From JALZKA01 sp033856515 (GTDB lineage: Bacteria; Actinomycetota; Thermoleophilia; Solirubrobacterales; 70-9): a DNA stretch of 64,000 nt. Positions 1-8,100 of the stretch are shown piece after piece. The translations under genes and the position numbers were made by a program. The notes beneath the pieces are model-generated. The model had not been told where the DNA came from and did not search any database. It saw only the letters and a program-made list of their open reading frames with translations. Numbering within the stretch: position 1 is the first letter of the stretch; each line of letters starts with the position of its first letter. The stretch spans positions 31,310-95,309 of the forward strand of contig JAWVEY010000001.1 in NCBI GenBank assembly GCA_033856515.1, read 5' to 3'.

Positions 1-261
1 TCCGGCCTCCCCGGCAACGAGCGCCGCTGCGACGCGCAGGCGCTCGGCGCTCAGGTCATCCGCCTTACCCAGGCCGACGATCGCGAGGCGCGCGCCGTCC
101 TCGGGAAAGGCGACGCTGAGCTTCTTGAACCCGGGTCTGGCGTCGTTTGCGCCGGGCGCGCCGGCGACCTCGGGCGAAAGGTCCTCGCCTTCGAAGAAAC
201 CGGTGGCGTGAAGGTCGGCGTGAAGCTCCGCAAACGGGGTTTCACTTGCTTTCACCTCCAT
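1..261 (-). CDS. pepA: Leucyl aminopeptidase, N-terminal part (cut by window edge)
   Basis: The minus-strand frame is open from an ATG at 261 to the window edge, giving 87 residues. The segment reading AIVGLGK followed by an amphipathic ERLRVAAALVAG stretch matches the macro-like N-terminal domain of M17 leucyl aminopeptidases. The metal-binding catalytic domain lies outside the window, so activity cannot be judged. Intracellular M17 enzymes release N-terminal residues in peptide turnover. It is divergent from the thiolase at 356. A GTG at 245 behind a GGAGGTGA would start a different frame whose translation is low-complexity and not protein-like, so the 261 ATG frame is preferred. Confidence 0.7.
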   Translation of the reverse strand, partial: MEVKASETPFAELHADLHATGFFEGEDLSPEVAGAPGANDARPGFKKLSVAFPEDGARLAIVGLGKADDLSAERLRVAAALVAGEAG

Positions 262-355
262 CCGGGCCGAGTCTAGGGGGCAATCCGGAATTGGCGCGAG
301 AGCGCCGCAATACGATTGAGGTCTCTCTTCCTCCGCTTTCGAAAGGCATCCTCAC

Positions 356-1537
356 ATGGCAAAGACCGTGATCCTCGGCACCGCTCGCACCCCCTTCGGA
401 AAGATGGGCGGGGCACTTCAGACGAAGACGGCGCCCGAGTTGGGTGGGCACGCGATCGCTGCCGCACTCGAACGCTCAGGCGTCGACGCCGAGCAGGTCC
501 AGCAGGTCGTCTACGGACAAGTCCTCCAGGCGGGACAGGGGCAGATCCCCTCGCGCCAAGCCCAGATCGCCGCGGGCATCCCCAAGGAGGTCCCCTCCGA
601 GACCGTGAACAAGGTCTGCGCGTCCGGCATGCGCTCGATCGGCATCGCCGATCTCTCGGTTCGCGCGGGCGAGCTGGAAGTCGGCGTTGCGGGCGGCATG
701 GAGTCGATGTCGAACGCTCCATACCTCCTGCCGGGGGCCCGCTTCGGATTCCGCATGGGCGACGTGACCGCGGTCGACGCGATGACACACGACGGGCTCA
801 CGAACCCCTTCACTGAAAAGCAGATGATCAACGAGGCGTCAGAGGTCTCGAACGAGCTCGAGATCACCCGTCCCGACATGGACCGTTTTGCGGCGCGCTC
901 GCACCAGCTCGCGGCCAAGGCGACCGATGAGGGCCGCCTGGCCGACGAGATCGTCGGTGTGACCGTCAAGTCCCGCAAGGCCGAGACCGAGGTGGTCGCC
1001 GACGAGGCGATCCGCCCCGACACCACGCAGGAGTCGCTGGCCGGACTCAAGGCGATCGGCGGTCCGGACGCGACGCACACGGCCGGCAATGCGCCGGGAG
1101 TCAACGACGGCGCGGCCGCGGTTGTCGTGGCATCTGACGAGTGGGCCCAGGCGAATGGCAAGGAGGCACTCGCGACCGTCGTCTCCTACGGCCAGATCGC
1201 CGACGACTTCGCCTACCTGGCGAAGACGCCCGCGAAGGCGGCCCTGCTCGCTCTGGAGAAGATCGGCAAGTCCGCTGAGGACGTAGACCTGTGGGAGATA
1301 AACGAGGCATTCGCATCGGTCGCGCTCAACTCGCTCCACATGCTCGGAGTGACCGAGGACAACGTCAACGTGAACGGCGGAGCGATCGCCCTCGGGCACC
1401 CGATCGGTGCCTCGGGCGCCCGCATCGTCGGCGCTCTCGTCCACGAGCTTCGCCGCCGCGGCGGCGGCCTGGGTGTAGCCGCGATCTGCAGCGGAGGCGG
1501 CCAGGGCGACGCCATTGTCCTCGAGGTCGCGGGCTAG
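356..1537 (+). CDS. Acetyl-CoA C-acyltransferase (thiolase)
   Basis: A 393-residue protein, full length for the thiolase family. It shows the nucleophile Cys88 in NKVCASGMRS, the GHP motif with His348 and the second catalytic Cys378 in CSGGGQGD. It either condenses two acetyl-CoA or cleaves 3-ketoacyl-CoA in beta-oxidation; the sequence does not settle the direction or chain length. The acyl-CoA mutase and the ETF operon nearby favour a catabolic role. ATG start with a weak AAAGG upstream. A short hairpin (GGCGC-GAGA-GCGCC) lies in its leader near 293-306. The HAD gene follows 15 bases downstream and may be co-transcribed. Confidence 0.93.
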   Translation: MAKTVILGTARTPFGKMGGALQTKTAPELGGHAIAAALERSGVDAEQVQQVVYGQVLQAGQGQIPSRQAQIAAGIPKEVPSETVNKVCASGMRSIGIADLSVRAGELEVGVAGGMESMSNAPYLLPGARFGFRMGDVTAVDAMTHDGLTNPFTEKQMINEASEVSNELEITRPDMDRFAARSHQLAAKATDEGRLADEIVGVTVKSRKAETEVVADEAIRPDTTQESLAGLKAIGGPDATHTAGNAPGVNDGAAAVVVASDEWAQANGKEALATVVSYGQIADDFAYLAKTPAKAALLALEKIGKSAEDVDLWEINEAFASVALNSLHMLGVTEDNVNVNGGAIALGHPIGASGARIVGALVHELRRRGGGLGVAAICSGGGQGDAIVLEVAG

Positions 1538-1552
1538 CGGCTCTCTAGCCTC

Positions 1553-2323
1553 GTGGGCCTGATGGCCCGTTCAGCCGCATTCTTCGATCTCGATAGGACC
1601 CTGATGGCGGGGTCTTCCGGCATGGCGTGGGTGAAGGCGTCCTACGACGCCGGGCTCATCTCGCGGACGCAGATGGTCAGGTGGATCCGTGACGGACTGG
1701 TATTTCGCCTGCGGGGGTCGACCGACGAGACGACCCGGGACGCGATGGAACGGGTCAAGGAGGTTTTGAGTGGCGCCTCCGCCAGGCAGCTCGAGCGCCT
1801 CGGGCCGCAGGTCCTTGCGGAAGTCCTGCCGCGGATCTACCCGCAGATGCTGGACGAGGTCTATTCCCATCGGGATGACGGGCGGGCGACGTTCATCGTC
1901 AGCGCGGCCGGCAACGATCTGGTCGAGCTGGTGGCGCGCGTTCTTGGCATGGACGGAGGTGTCGGGACCCGCTATGAGGTTGATGCCGAGGGAAATTTCA
2001 CCGGTGAGCTCGACGGGCCGTTCATGTACGGCAAGGGAAAGCTCGAGGGAATGCGCGTTTTCGCCGACTCGCACGACATCGACCTTGCCGAGTCATGGGC
2101 CTACTCGGACTCGGCCTCCGATCTACCGATGCTGCGCGCAGTCGGCAACGCGGTCGCGGTCAACCCCGATACCGAGCTCGCCGAAGTGGCGCGCGCCGAG
2201 GGCTGGCAGGTCATGCGCTTCGAGAAGCTCGGCCGCCGCCTGGCGATCCTGGCGGCGACGCTGACCGCCGCCCTCATCGGAGGCGGCGCGGCCTCATACG
2301 CAAAGCGCCGCTCGCCGACCTAG
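1553..2323 (+). CDS. HAD-superfamily subfamily IB hydrolase with C-terminal membrane segment
   Basis: A 256-residue protein. The N-terminal FFDLDRTLMAGSS carries the DxDxT nucleophile motif (Asp12, Asp14), and later FIVSAAGNDLVE and WAYSDSASDLPML match HAD motifs II-IV of the SerB/IB class. The C-terminus (RLAILAATLTAALIGGGAA) is a single hydrophobic helix, so the phosphatase is probably membrane-tethered. Relatives are phosphoserine phosphatase-like or fused to acyltransferases; the substrate here is unknown. GTG at 1553 is used; ATG at 1562 (MARSAAFFD) is an equally good start. It lies directly behind the thiolase. Confidence 0.8.
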   Translation: MGLMARSAAFFDLDRTLMAGSSGMAWVKASYDAGLISRTQMVRWIRDGLVFRLRGSTDETTRDAMERVKEVLSGASARQLERLGPQVLAEVLPRIYPQMLDEVYSHRDDGRATFIVSAAGNDLVELVARVLGMDGGVGTRYEVDAEGNFTGELDGPFMYGKGKLEGMRVFADSHDIDLAESWAYSDSASDLPMLRAVGNAVAVNPDTELAEVARAEGWQVMRFEKLGRRLAILAATLTAALIGGGAASYAKRRSPT

Positions 2324-2342
2324 ACCTCATTGGTTTTGACCG

Positions 2343-2364
2343 GGGACAGGATTAATCCTGTCCC
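2343..2364. repeat. 22-base perfect palindrome at converging gene ends
   Basis: The left arm GGGACAGGATT is followed immediately by its exact complement. It lies between the convergent HAD gene (ends 2323) and the ABM gene, and supplies the last codons and the TAA stop of the ABM gene. It could act as a bidirectional terminator, although there is no T-run, or be a REP-like element. Confidence 0.7.
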
Positions 2365-2639
2365 ACGGACGCCAACAACTGCAACTCGTCTTCGGCCACC
2401 GTCCACTCATCCTGGCGGAGGTGGGAGCAACTCCCAATCAGCGGCAACGCTTCCTCGAAGGCCTCGGGCGACTCCCATTTGGAGACTCCGAGCAGGGCGC
2501 CGGTCTCCTCGTTGCGATAACAGTCGAACTCCAGGAGGCCCTTCGCGCCGGCCGTCGCGTCCACGACACGGTGCATGTGAGCAAGGAAGTCTTCGACGTG
2601 ATCGGGGTGAGGGTGGTGCGTCGCGATAGCGATGAACAT
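2352..2639 (-). CDS. Antibiotic biosynthesis monooxygenase (ABM) domain protein
   Basis: A 95-residue single-domain protein. The pattern of an N-terminal strand (MFIAIATHHPHP), a helix with a VVDATAGAKG turn, then LLEFDCYRNEE and GVSKWESPEAFEEAL is the ABM ferredoxin-like fold; such proteins dimerise and act as small cofactor-free monooxygenases or heme- or quinone-modifying enzymes. The substrate is unknown. ATG at 2639 has a TAGGA seven bases upstream and is preferred over an in-frame TTG at 2645. Its stop codon lies inside the 22-base palindrome at 2343-2364. Confidence 0.72.
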   Translation of the reverse strand: MFIAIATHHPHPDHVEDFLAHMHRVVDATAGAKGLLEFDCYRNEETGALLGVSKWESPEAFEEALPLIGSCSHLRQDEWTVAEDELQLLASVGQD

Positions 2640-2705
2640 CGGCAAATCCTACGTCCGTTGCCAATTCCTTCCACCCCTCGGAAGCGAATGGCAACGCGAC
2701 GGTGG

Positions 2706-3632
2706 CTAGCGGGCGATGCCGGCCTTTCGCGATGCCTTCATCCGGGTCGCGAGGCTTGCCGAGCCGAGGGTCATGAGGGTCTTCGACGCCGGGAGCCTGT
2801 AGCCGGCCTTGGTGTGCGGCGAGTAAACGACGCGGCCGCCGTTCGCTTCGACCCAGCCCGTGTGGATGCGCTGTTCCTGGCCGACCATGCGCGGCTTGAA
2901 CCAGTGCGAGGTGAGCCCGGCGCGCCGACCTCCTTCCGGCACGGTTCCCGCCGGCACCTCCAACTCAACACCGTCATCCGTTGCCGTGGCGCCGGTCACC
3001 GGCACGACCTCGGGCATTCTGTCCGCGCCGCACCAGCCGAGAAGCGTGTGGGGGAGTCGCTCGACTTGCGCGGCAACCTTCGCCGTGTCCTCGCGCGGCG
3101 CGGTTCCGCCCTTTGGTGGTTTCTGGGGTTTAGGTCCTGCCAGACGCGTGTCCCCGTAGATCTGCGGCGTGCCCGAGGCATCCGTTTCGGGCCAGCTCAC
3201 GATCCTCTCGACCTCGATTGTGATCGCGACCCGCTCCCAGTAGTAGGTGTGGAGCATGCGGCCTGCAAGGCCCTTCGAGCGGGGCCCCAGGAACCGGTCC
3301 CACTCCGGCGTGATCGACTCGAGCCACTCGCGGTCGGGCTCGGGGTTGAATGACGCTCGCCCCTGGACCAGCACGAACCCCGGCTGGTCGGTAAGGCCGT
3401 GCTCACGGGCGTGGTAGGCGACCGCCACGCCGGAGTTGCGCCGGATGCGGTCGAGCTTCTTCCACAGGCCAAGTGAGGTCGAAAGCGTCACAGTGCCCGC
3501 CTCGCGGTCGCGGATGCCGAGAGGCGCCATCGGAGTGATGACGACGCCCTTTGCCGGCGTCAGGTACGAAAACCCGGCAGCGAGATCGCTCGCCAGGATC
3601 TCGTCGACTTCGTCGGTCCACGTCGTGCCCAT
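2706..3632 (-). CDS. Hypothetical protein, possible FMN-binding split-barrel (pyridoxamine 5'-phosphate oxidase-like)
   Basis: A 308-residue soluble protein with no signal peptide. The first 150 residues contain a strand pattern (GVVITPMAPLG, GTVTLSTS, GVAVAYHAREHG, GFVLVQGRASF) that resembles PNPOx/F420-type split barrels, in which a substrate- or flavin-binding barrel is followed by a helical arm. Residues 150-308 show no motif I recognise. The function is not established. It is transcribed towards the ABM gene and is divergent from the acyl-CoA mutase, whose ATG is 46 bases away, so the two probably share a promoter region at 3633-3678. Confidence 0.5.
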   Translation of the reverse strand: MGTTWTDEVDEILASDLAAGFSYLTPAKGVVITPMAPLGIRDREAGTVTLSTSLGLWKKLDRIRRNSGVAVAYHAREHGLTDQPGFVLVQGRASFNPEPDREWLESITPEWDRFLGPRSKGLAGRMLHTYYWERVAITIEVERIVSWPETDASGTPQIYGDTRLAGPKPQKPPKGGTAPREDTAKVAAQVERLPHTLLGWCGADRMPEVVPVTGATATDDGVELEVPAGTVPEGGRRAGLTSHWFKPRMVGQEQRIHTGWVEANGGRVVYSPHTKAGYRLPASKTLMTLGSASLATRMKASRKAGIAR

Positions 3633-3678
3633 ACCGGAAATCTAGAACCTCGACGGACCCATCCGCCAGAATGGCGGC

Positions 3679-5283
3679 ATGGGCGCGACCGAGAAGGCGC
3701 AGAAGCTCCACGACACGATGTCGGGGCATCCGATCAAGCCTCTCTACACCGAGGAGGACCTCGAGGGCTGGGACCCCGGGCGCGATCTCGGCAAGCCAGG
3801 CCAATTCCCGTACACCCGCGGCGTGTACGACTCGATGTACCGCGGGCGCCTGTGGACGATGCGCCAGTTCGCCGGGTTCGGCACCGTCGAGGAGACCAAC
3901 GCCCGCTTCCGCTACCTGCTCGACCATGGGCAGACCGGCCTCTCGACCGCATTCGACATGCCTAGCCTGATGGGCCTCGACTCAGACCACGCCCGGTCGC
4001 TGGGAGAGGTTGGGGTGGAGGGCGTCGCCGTCGACACCGTCGACGACATGGAGACCCTCTTCGACGGGATCCCGCTCGACGAGGTGACCGTCTCGATGAC
4101 GATCAACGCCCCGGCGGCGATCATGCTCGCCTTCTACGTCGTCGCCGCTGAGGAGAACGGCATCACTCCGGACAAGCTCGGCGGCACGATCCAGACAGAC
4201 ATCCTCAAGGAGTACATCGCCCAGAAGGAGTGGTGCTTCCCGATCGAGCCCGCGATGCGCCTCGTCACCGACATGGTCGAGTGGTGCTCCGCCGAGATGC
4301 CGCGCTGGCACCCGATTTCGATCTCGGGCTACCACATCCGGGAGGCTGGCTCGACGGCGCAGCAGGAGCTGGCGTTCACGCTCAAGGACGGCTTCACCTA
4401 CGTCGAGCGCGCGATCGAGCGCGGCATGGACGTCGACGCGTTCGCGCCGCGCCTCAGCTTTTTCTTCAACGCCCACATCGACTTCTTCGAGGAGATCGCG
4501 AAATACCGCGCGGCACGCCGCATCTGGGCGCGCGAGCTCCGCGACACGTATGGCGCCAAGGACGAGCGCTCGTTGCTGATGCGCTTCCATACCCAGACTG
4601 CAGGCGTGTCACTCACCGCGCAGCAGCCGCTCCTCAACATCGTCCGCACGGCGATCGAGGCGCTCGCGGGTGTCCTGGGCGGCACGCAATCGCTCCACAC
4701 GAACTCGTTCGACGAGGCGCTCGCCCTGCCGACCGAGGAGGCTGTCCGGGTGGCCCTTCGCACGCAGCAGGTGATCGCGCATGAGACAGGCGTTACCAAC
4801 ACCGCCGACCCGCTCGGCGGCGCGTACTTCATCGAGAAGCTCACCGACGAGATGGAGGCGGCTGCCTACGAGTACTTCCACAAGATTGACGAGCTCGGCG
4901 GCATGGTCGCCGCGATCGAGACAGGCTTCCCTCAGCGCGAGATCGCAGACGCCGCGTTCACCTTCCAGCAGGAGGTCGAGTCGGGGCAGCGCACGATCGT
5001 TGGTGTCAACGACTACGTGCTCGAGGGCGAGGTCGACCCGGCGCTACACCGAGCCGACCCCGAGGCGGAGGTCCGCCAGAAGGCGCGCCTTGAAGGCACC
5101 CGTGCGGCGCGCGATGGTGGGGGAGCCGAGGCCGCGCTCGCGGCGCTCGTTCAGGCAGCGAAGGGCGACCAAAACCTGATGCCGCTGATCATCGACTGCG
5201 CCCGTGCACGCGTATCGGAGGGCGAGATGGTCGAGGCGCTCCAAGGCGTCTTCGGCACCTACACCGAGCACCCGCAGTTCTGA
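3679..5283 (+). CDS. icmA: B12-dependent acyl-CoA mutase large subunit, isobutyryl-CoA mutase type
   Basis: A 534-residue TIM-barrel subunit of the methylmalonyl-CoA mutase family without the fused B12 domain. It shows TRGVYDSMYRGRLWTMRQF, a GLSTAFDMP segment and SGYHIREAG. Aligned by motif to P. shermanii MutB, the residue at Tyr89 is Phe64 here, and the residue at Arg207 is Gln182 in IAQKEW. Phe plus Gln is the known signature of isobutyryl-CoA mutase (interconverting isobutyryl- and n-butyryl-CoA), whereas methylmalonyl-CoA mutase needs Tyr and Arg. Ala91 argues against the 2-hydroxyisobutyryl-CoA type, which has Asp there. The B12 subunit is two genes downstream. Databases may simply call it methylmalonyl-CoA mutase. 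Confidence 0.88.
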   Translation: MGATEKAQKLHDTMSGHPIKPLYTEEDLEGWDPGRDLGKPGQFPYTRGVYDSMYRGRLWTMRQFAGFGTVEETNARFRYLLDHGQTGLSTAFDMPSLMGLDSDHARSLGEVGVEGVAVDTVDDMETLFDGIPLDEVTVSMTINAPAAIMLAFYVVAAEENGITPDKLGGTIQTDILKEYIAQKEWCFPIEPAMRLVTDMVEWCSAEMPRWHPISISGYHIREAGSTAQQELAFTLKDGFTYVERAIERGMDVDAFAPRLSFFFNAHIDFFEEIAKYRAARRIWARELRDTYGAKDERSLLMRFHTQTAGVSLTAQQPLLNIVRTAIEALAGVLGGTQSLHTNSFDEALALPTEEAVRVALRTQQVIAHETGVTNTADPLGGAYFIEKLTDEMEAAAYEYFHKIDELGGMVAAIETGFPQREIADAAFTFQQEVESGQRTIVGVNDYVLEGEVDPALHRADPEAEVRQKARLEGTRAARDGGGAEAALAALVQAAKGDQNLMPLIIDCARARVSEGEMVEALQGVFGTYTEHPQF

Positions 5284-5325
5284 GCGATCGTTTCCGGGCC
5301 ACCTGGGCCGGGTAGATACCGCGGG

Positions 5326-5637
5326 ATGGCGCTCAAGGTGATGCAGAACGAAGTCGACGGCTGGGATGTCGTTCGCGAGGACGAGGACGCTGCCCTTTCG
5401 AACCACCCCACCAAGGAAGAGGCCATCGCGGCCGCCGAGATCCGCGCGGACGAGGAGCGCGTGAACGACGTGGGCGATACGCCCGTCGAGGTGGACACGG
5501 AGCACGTTCACGAGATCGAGGACACCCGCGCCGGCATGAAGCCCGCCTTTCTTGGAGGCGGCGCACTTCTGATCGCGGTCCTCTTGATCGCCGTCGCCGC
5601 GGCGATCATCGCGGCTACTACCGGCTTCGGCTCTTAG
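5326..5637 (+). CDS. Small DUF2188-like protein with C-terminal membrane helix
   Basis: A 103-residue protein. The N-terminal half (VDGWDVVRED, then HPTKEEAIAAAE) has the GW-x-V and T-K-x-E-A pattern of DUF2188 domains. Residues about 74-100 (FLGGGALLIAVLLIAVAAAI) form one transmembrane helix. It lies between the two mutase subunit genes, with gaps of 42 and 23 bases, so it is probably in the same transcript, but no link to mutase function is known. ATG start; no convincing Shine-Dalgarno. Function unknown. Confidence 0.65.
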   Translation: MALKVMQNEVDGWDVVREDEDAALSNHPTKEEAIAAAEIRADEERVNDVGDTPVEVDTEHVHEIEDTRAGMKPAFLGGGALLIAVLLIAVAAAIIAATTGFGS

Positions 5638-5660
5638 CCCGAGCGCATAAGATTCTCGCC

Positions 5661-6083
5661 ATGAGCGAGGATGGAGCCACGCGCACGATCCGAGTCGTCG
5701 TCGCCAAGCCTGGCCTCGACGGACACGACCGCGGCGCGAAGATCATCGCCCGGGCGCTACGCGACGCCGGCATGGAGGTGATCTACACGGGCCTTCACCA
5801 GACGCCCGAGCAGATCGTCGCCACCGTGATCCAGGAGGACGCCGACGCGGTGGGCCTCTCGATCCTCTCCGGTGCGCACATGACCCTCGTGCCAAAGGTC
5901 GTATCGATGCTCGCCGATCAGGGCGTCGATGACGTTGTGGTGACCGTGGGTGGAACGATTCCCGCCGACGACGTGCCCGAGCTGAAGAAGCTCGGCGTCG
6001 CCGAGGTCTTCACGCCCGGCGCGCCTACCGACGCGATCGTGGACTTCATCCGCGGCGCCGTCGGCGAGCGCTCGGCAGCCTAA
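5661..6083 (+). CDS. icmB: B12-binding small subunit of acyl-CoA mutase
   Basis: A 140-residue cobalamin-binding domain. DGHDRG at residues 20-25 is the DxHxxG motif, with His22 as the lower axial cobalt ligand; SILSG and the GGTIPADD loop follow, as in the family. The length matches stand-alone IcmB (about 136 residues) and small archaeal-type mutase subunits. It should assemble with the large subunit at 3679-5283 to give adenosylcobalamin-dependent mutase. The convergent secreted-protein gene ends four bases downstream. Confidence 0.9.
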   Translation: MSEDGATRTIRVVVAKPGLDGHDRGAKIIARALRDAGMEVIYTGLHQTPEQIVATVIQEDADAVGLSILSGAHMTLVPKVVSMLADQGVDDVVVTVGGTIPADDVPELKKLGVAEVFTPGAPTDAIVDFIRGAVGERSAA

Positions 6084-6086
6084 GCC

Positions 6087-6956
6087 TCAGGTCGAGCAGA
6101 TGGCGTAGCTCGTCAGAGTCCTGACGGGTCCGAAGGCCTGGGCGAAGCGGGAGCTGAAACTAACGTCTGGGGGATCCATTCCACTGCTGTCGAACGGATA
6201 GTTCGCGGCGACCTGGGACTCGCTCGCCGGCCCGGTGACCGCGAAGCCGCCACCAGTGCCATGTCCCCCGGTTGGGCAGTCGGCAAAAGCCGAGGCACCA
6301 CCAGTTGAGTTGGAGGCGGCGTAGTCCCGCCGACTCTGAACGCAGATGGCGTATGTGGTCAGACGTCGCTCAGGCCCGCTGTTGAAGACGCGGGTTTGCC
6401 AGGCGTCGTCAGGTTGAGAATTGCCGTCCTCGAGGTCGAGTGGACGGCTGCGAGTGGGCCAAGCGTCGAGGCTTGAGCCTCCTACGGAGACCCCGCCTCC
6501 TGAGATGTGCGTGGACCCGGGGCAGCGCGCGGTGCCGCTGCCGGCTCCTGCTTCGAGCCTGCCGTGGTCAGTTGCGTACTCGATGTGCCCCGTCGAGCAG
6601 ATCGCGAACACGGTCATGCTCTTCGATCCACCGAAGAGGTTCGCTCCGCGACCCTCCCACCCATCATCGGGTATTGAGTTTGCATCGCCGCCGTCGAAGG
6701 GTAATCCCGAGGCGATCCTGGCGTCCCCTTCTTCCCCGCTCACGCCGACTGCCACGCCCCCACCGACCACCTTCGTCCCGGCTGGGCAGTCAGCCCGTTC
6801 CGTGGCGGTCGCGGGTGACGGCAAAAACGTCGTTAGTGCACTGATGTACGTGAGTCCATCAACTGTGCCCAGATTGGTGTCGGCGCTGGCGGTGTGGGGC
6901 GCAGCCGCCATGAAGACGACCGCCGCTATCGCGCTACGTACCGAGAGGACCCCCAT
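6087..6956 (-). CDS. Secreted protein with three tandem Cys-bounded modules (copy A)
   Basis: A 289-residue protein with a signal peptide ending near ASA (MGVLSVRSAIAAVVFMAAAP). Then come three repeats of about 65-75 residues. Each opens with C-P-x-G-x4-GGG (DCPAGTKVVGGG, RCPGSTHISGGG, DCPTGGHGTGGG) and closes with an AIC motif. The middle of the first two contains a PDDGW or PDDAW turn. The two Cys of each module probably pair after export. Function unknown. It is a tandem paralogue of the frameshifted gene at 7066-7943 and related to 13198-14085. Confidence 0.75.
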   Translation of the reverse strand: MGVLSVRSAIAAVVFMAAAPHTASADTNLGTVDGLTYISALTTFLPSPATATERADCPAGTKVVGGGVAVGVSGEEGDARIASGLPFDGGDANSIPDDGWEGRGANLFGGSKSMTVFAICSTGHIEYATDHGRLEAGAGSGTARCPGSTHISGGGVSVGGSSLDAWPTRSRPLDLEDGNSQPDDAWQTRVFNSGPERRLTTYAICVQSRRDYAASNSTGGASAFADCPTGGHGTGGGFAVTGPASESQVAANYPFDSSGMDPPDVSFSSRFAQAFGPVRTLTSYAICST

Positions 6957-7065
6957 GGCGTGACCCTATCGCGATCCGATCAAGCGCTACCAGCCCCCCG
7001 CCTAATGACCGCATCTGCACGGGCGACAGGTCGGCGAAGGTCACCGCCTGAGCTCGCTTAAAGGT

Positions 7066-7943
7066 TCAGCCCGCGCAGATGGCGAAGCTCGTCAGGGTTT
7101 TCGGCGGACCGAAGTTCTGTGAGAAGCCCGCCACGAATCCCGTATCGGGTGGGTTGACGGAGGCGGAGAATGGATCGATGGCGGTCGCATGTGCCTCGAT
7201 TGGCGCTCCGCTGATCGAAAGTCCGCCGCCGGTCCCGTGGCTGCCCGTGGGGCAGTCGGCGAAGACGAAATCGGCTGCGTCCGTGGAATTGTCGCGGTAG
7301 CGCCTGCGCTCGTTGACACAAACGGCAAACGTGACGACGCGTCGCCCGGTGCCGTCGTTGTAGATCCGGCTCTGCCACCCGTCGTCTGGCGCCGCATTGC
7401 CATCGTCACCATCGAACGGCCTGCTGCGGTTGAGCCAATGATCTGTGGCGAGGCCGTCAACGCTGATTCCACCTCCCGACGCGTGCATCGAACCTGGGCA
7501 GCGCGCTTCGGCACCGCCCGCGGTGCTGCCGTGCACTCGCTCGCGGCCCGACTTGTAGCGGACCCGGCCGCTCCCGCAGGTTGCATTAGCGGTCACGGCC
7601 TTCGACGCTCCGGTGAGGTTGACGCCCTGGGCCTCCCAGCCGTCGTCGGGCCGCCCGTCGGCATCCGGGCCGTCGAACGGGAAGCTCGAAGTGAGCCTCA
7701 CCTCGGGTGGGTCGGGACTGCCTCCACTGCTGCTCCGCCGCCCACGACCTTCGTGCCGGAGGGACAGTCGGCCTGCGCGGAGGCAGTTGAAGCACCCATC
7801 GGCAGGGTGGTCTGGTCCTGGATGTAGGTGAACCCGCCGGCGGACCCAAGGTCGGTGTCGGCCGAGGCAGTGACCGGGCCAATCGCACCGAGGAGCATCG
7901 TGAGGACACCCATAGAAACCCCGCGCCTCGTGAAGGCCCCCAT
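7066..7943 (-). pseudogene. Secreted three-module Cys protein (copy B), interrupted by a one-base frameshift
   Basis: Two minus-strand frames join at about 7720-7727. Upstream (7943 to 7725) reads a signal peptide (MGAFTRRGVSMGVLTMLLG), then DCPSGTKVVGGGAAV. Downstream reads GSPDPPEVRLTSSFPFDG and continues through two more modules to AICAG. Adding one base after the GTG codon at 7725-7727 restores a continuous protein collinear with copy A (GVSGEEGDARIASGLPFDG). It is either a genuine recent frameshift or an assembly error. ATG 7943 is chosen because it supplies the arginines of a signal peptide; ATG 7913 aligns with copy A's start. Confidence 0.72.
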
Positions 7944-8008
7944 GCTGGCCATCCTATTGCCGCACGTCGGCCTGTCAAGTCGAACGTCCGTTCCTACCGA
8001 AACGTAGA

Positions 8009-8024
8009 TTGACTGGTCAGTCAA
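8009..8024. promoter_or_regulatory. TetR-type operator upstream of etfB
   Basis: TTGACTG-GT-CAGTCAA is a perfect 7-base inverted repeat with a two-base spacer, the architecture of many TetR-family fatty-acid regulators. A -10-like TAATAT lies at 8042-8047, so the operator overlaps the -35 region. It sits 76 bases before etfB and probably couples the ETF operon to an acyl-CoA-sensing repressor. Confidence 0.7.
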
Positions 8025-8100
8025 TGGGTACCGCACCTGGGTAATATGCCCGGCGCGCCCCGCCGAAATCGAGGGCGGCCATTCACAAGGAGGCACCAAC

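Noticed and set aside
51..245. A GTG-start gene at 245 on the minus strand behind GGAGGTGA
   Set aside because: Its translation is low-complexity Arg/Ser/Pro; the other frame from ATG 261 clearly matches the leucyl aminopeptidase N-terminus.
3679..5283. Methylmalonyl-CoA mutase as the function of the large subunit
   Set aside because: Phe64 and Gln182 replace the Tyr and Arg that contact the methylmalonyl carboxylate; the isobutyryl-CoA type fits better.
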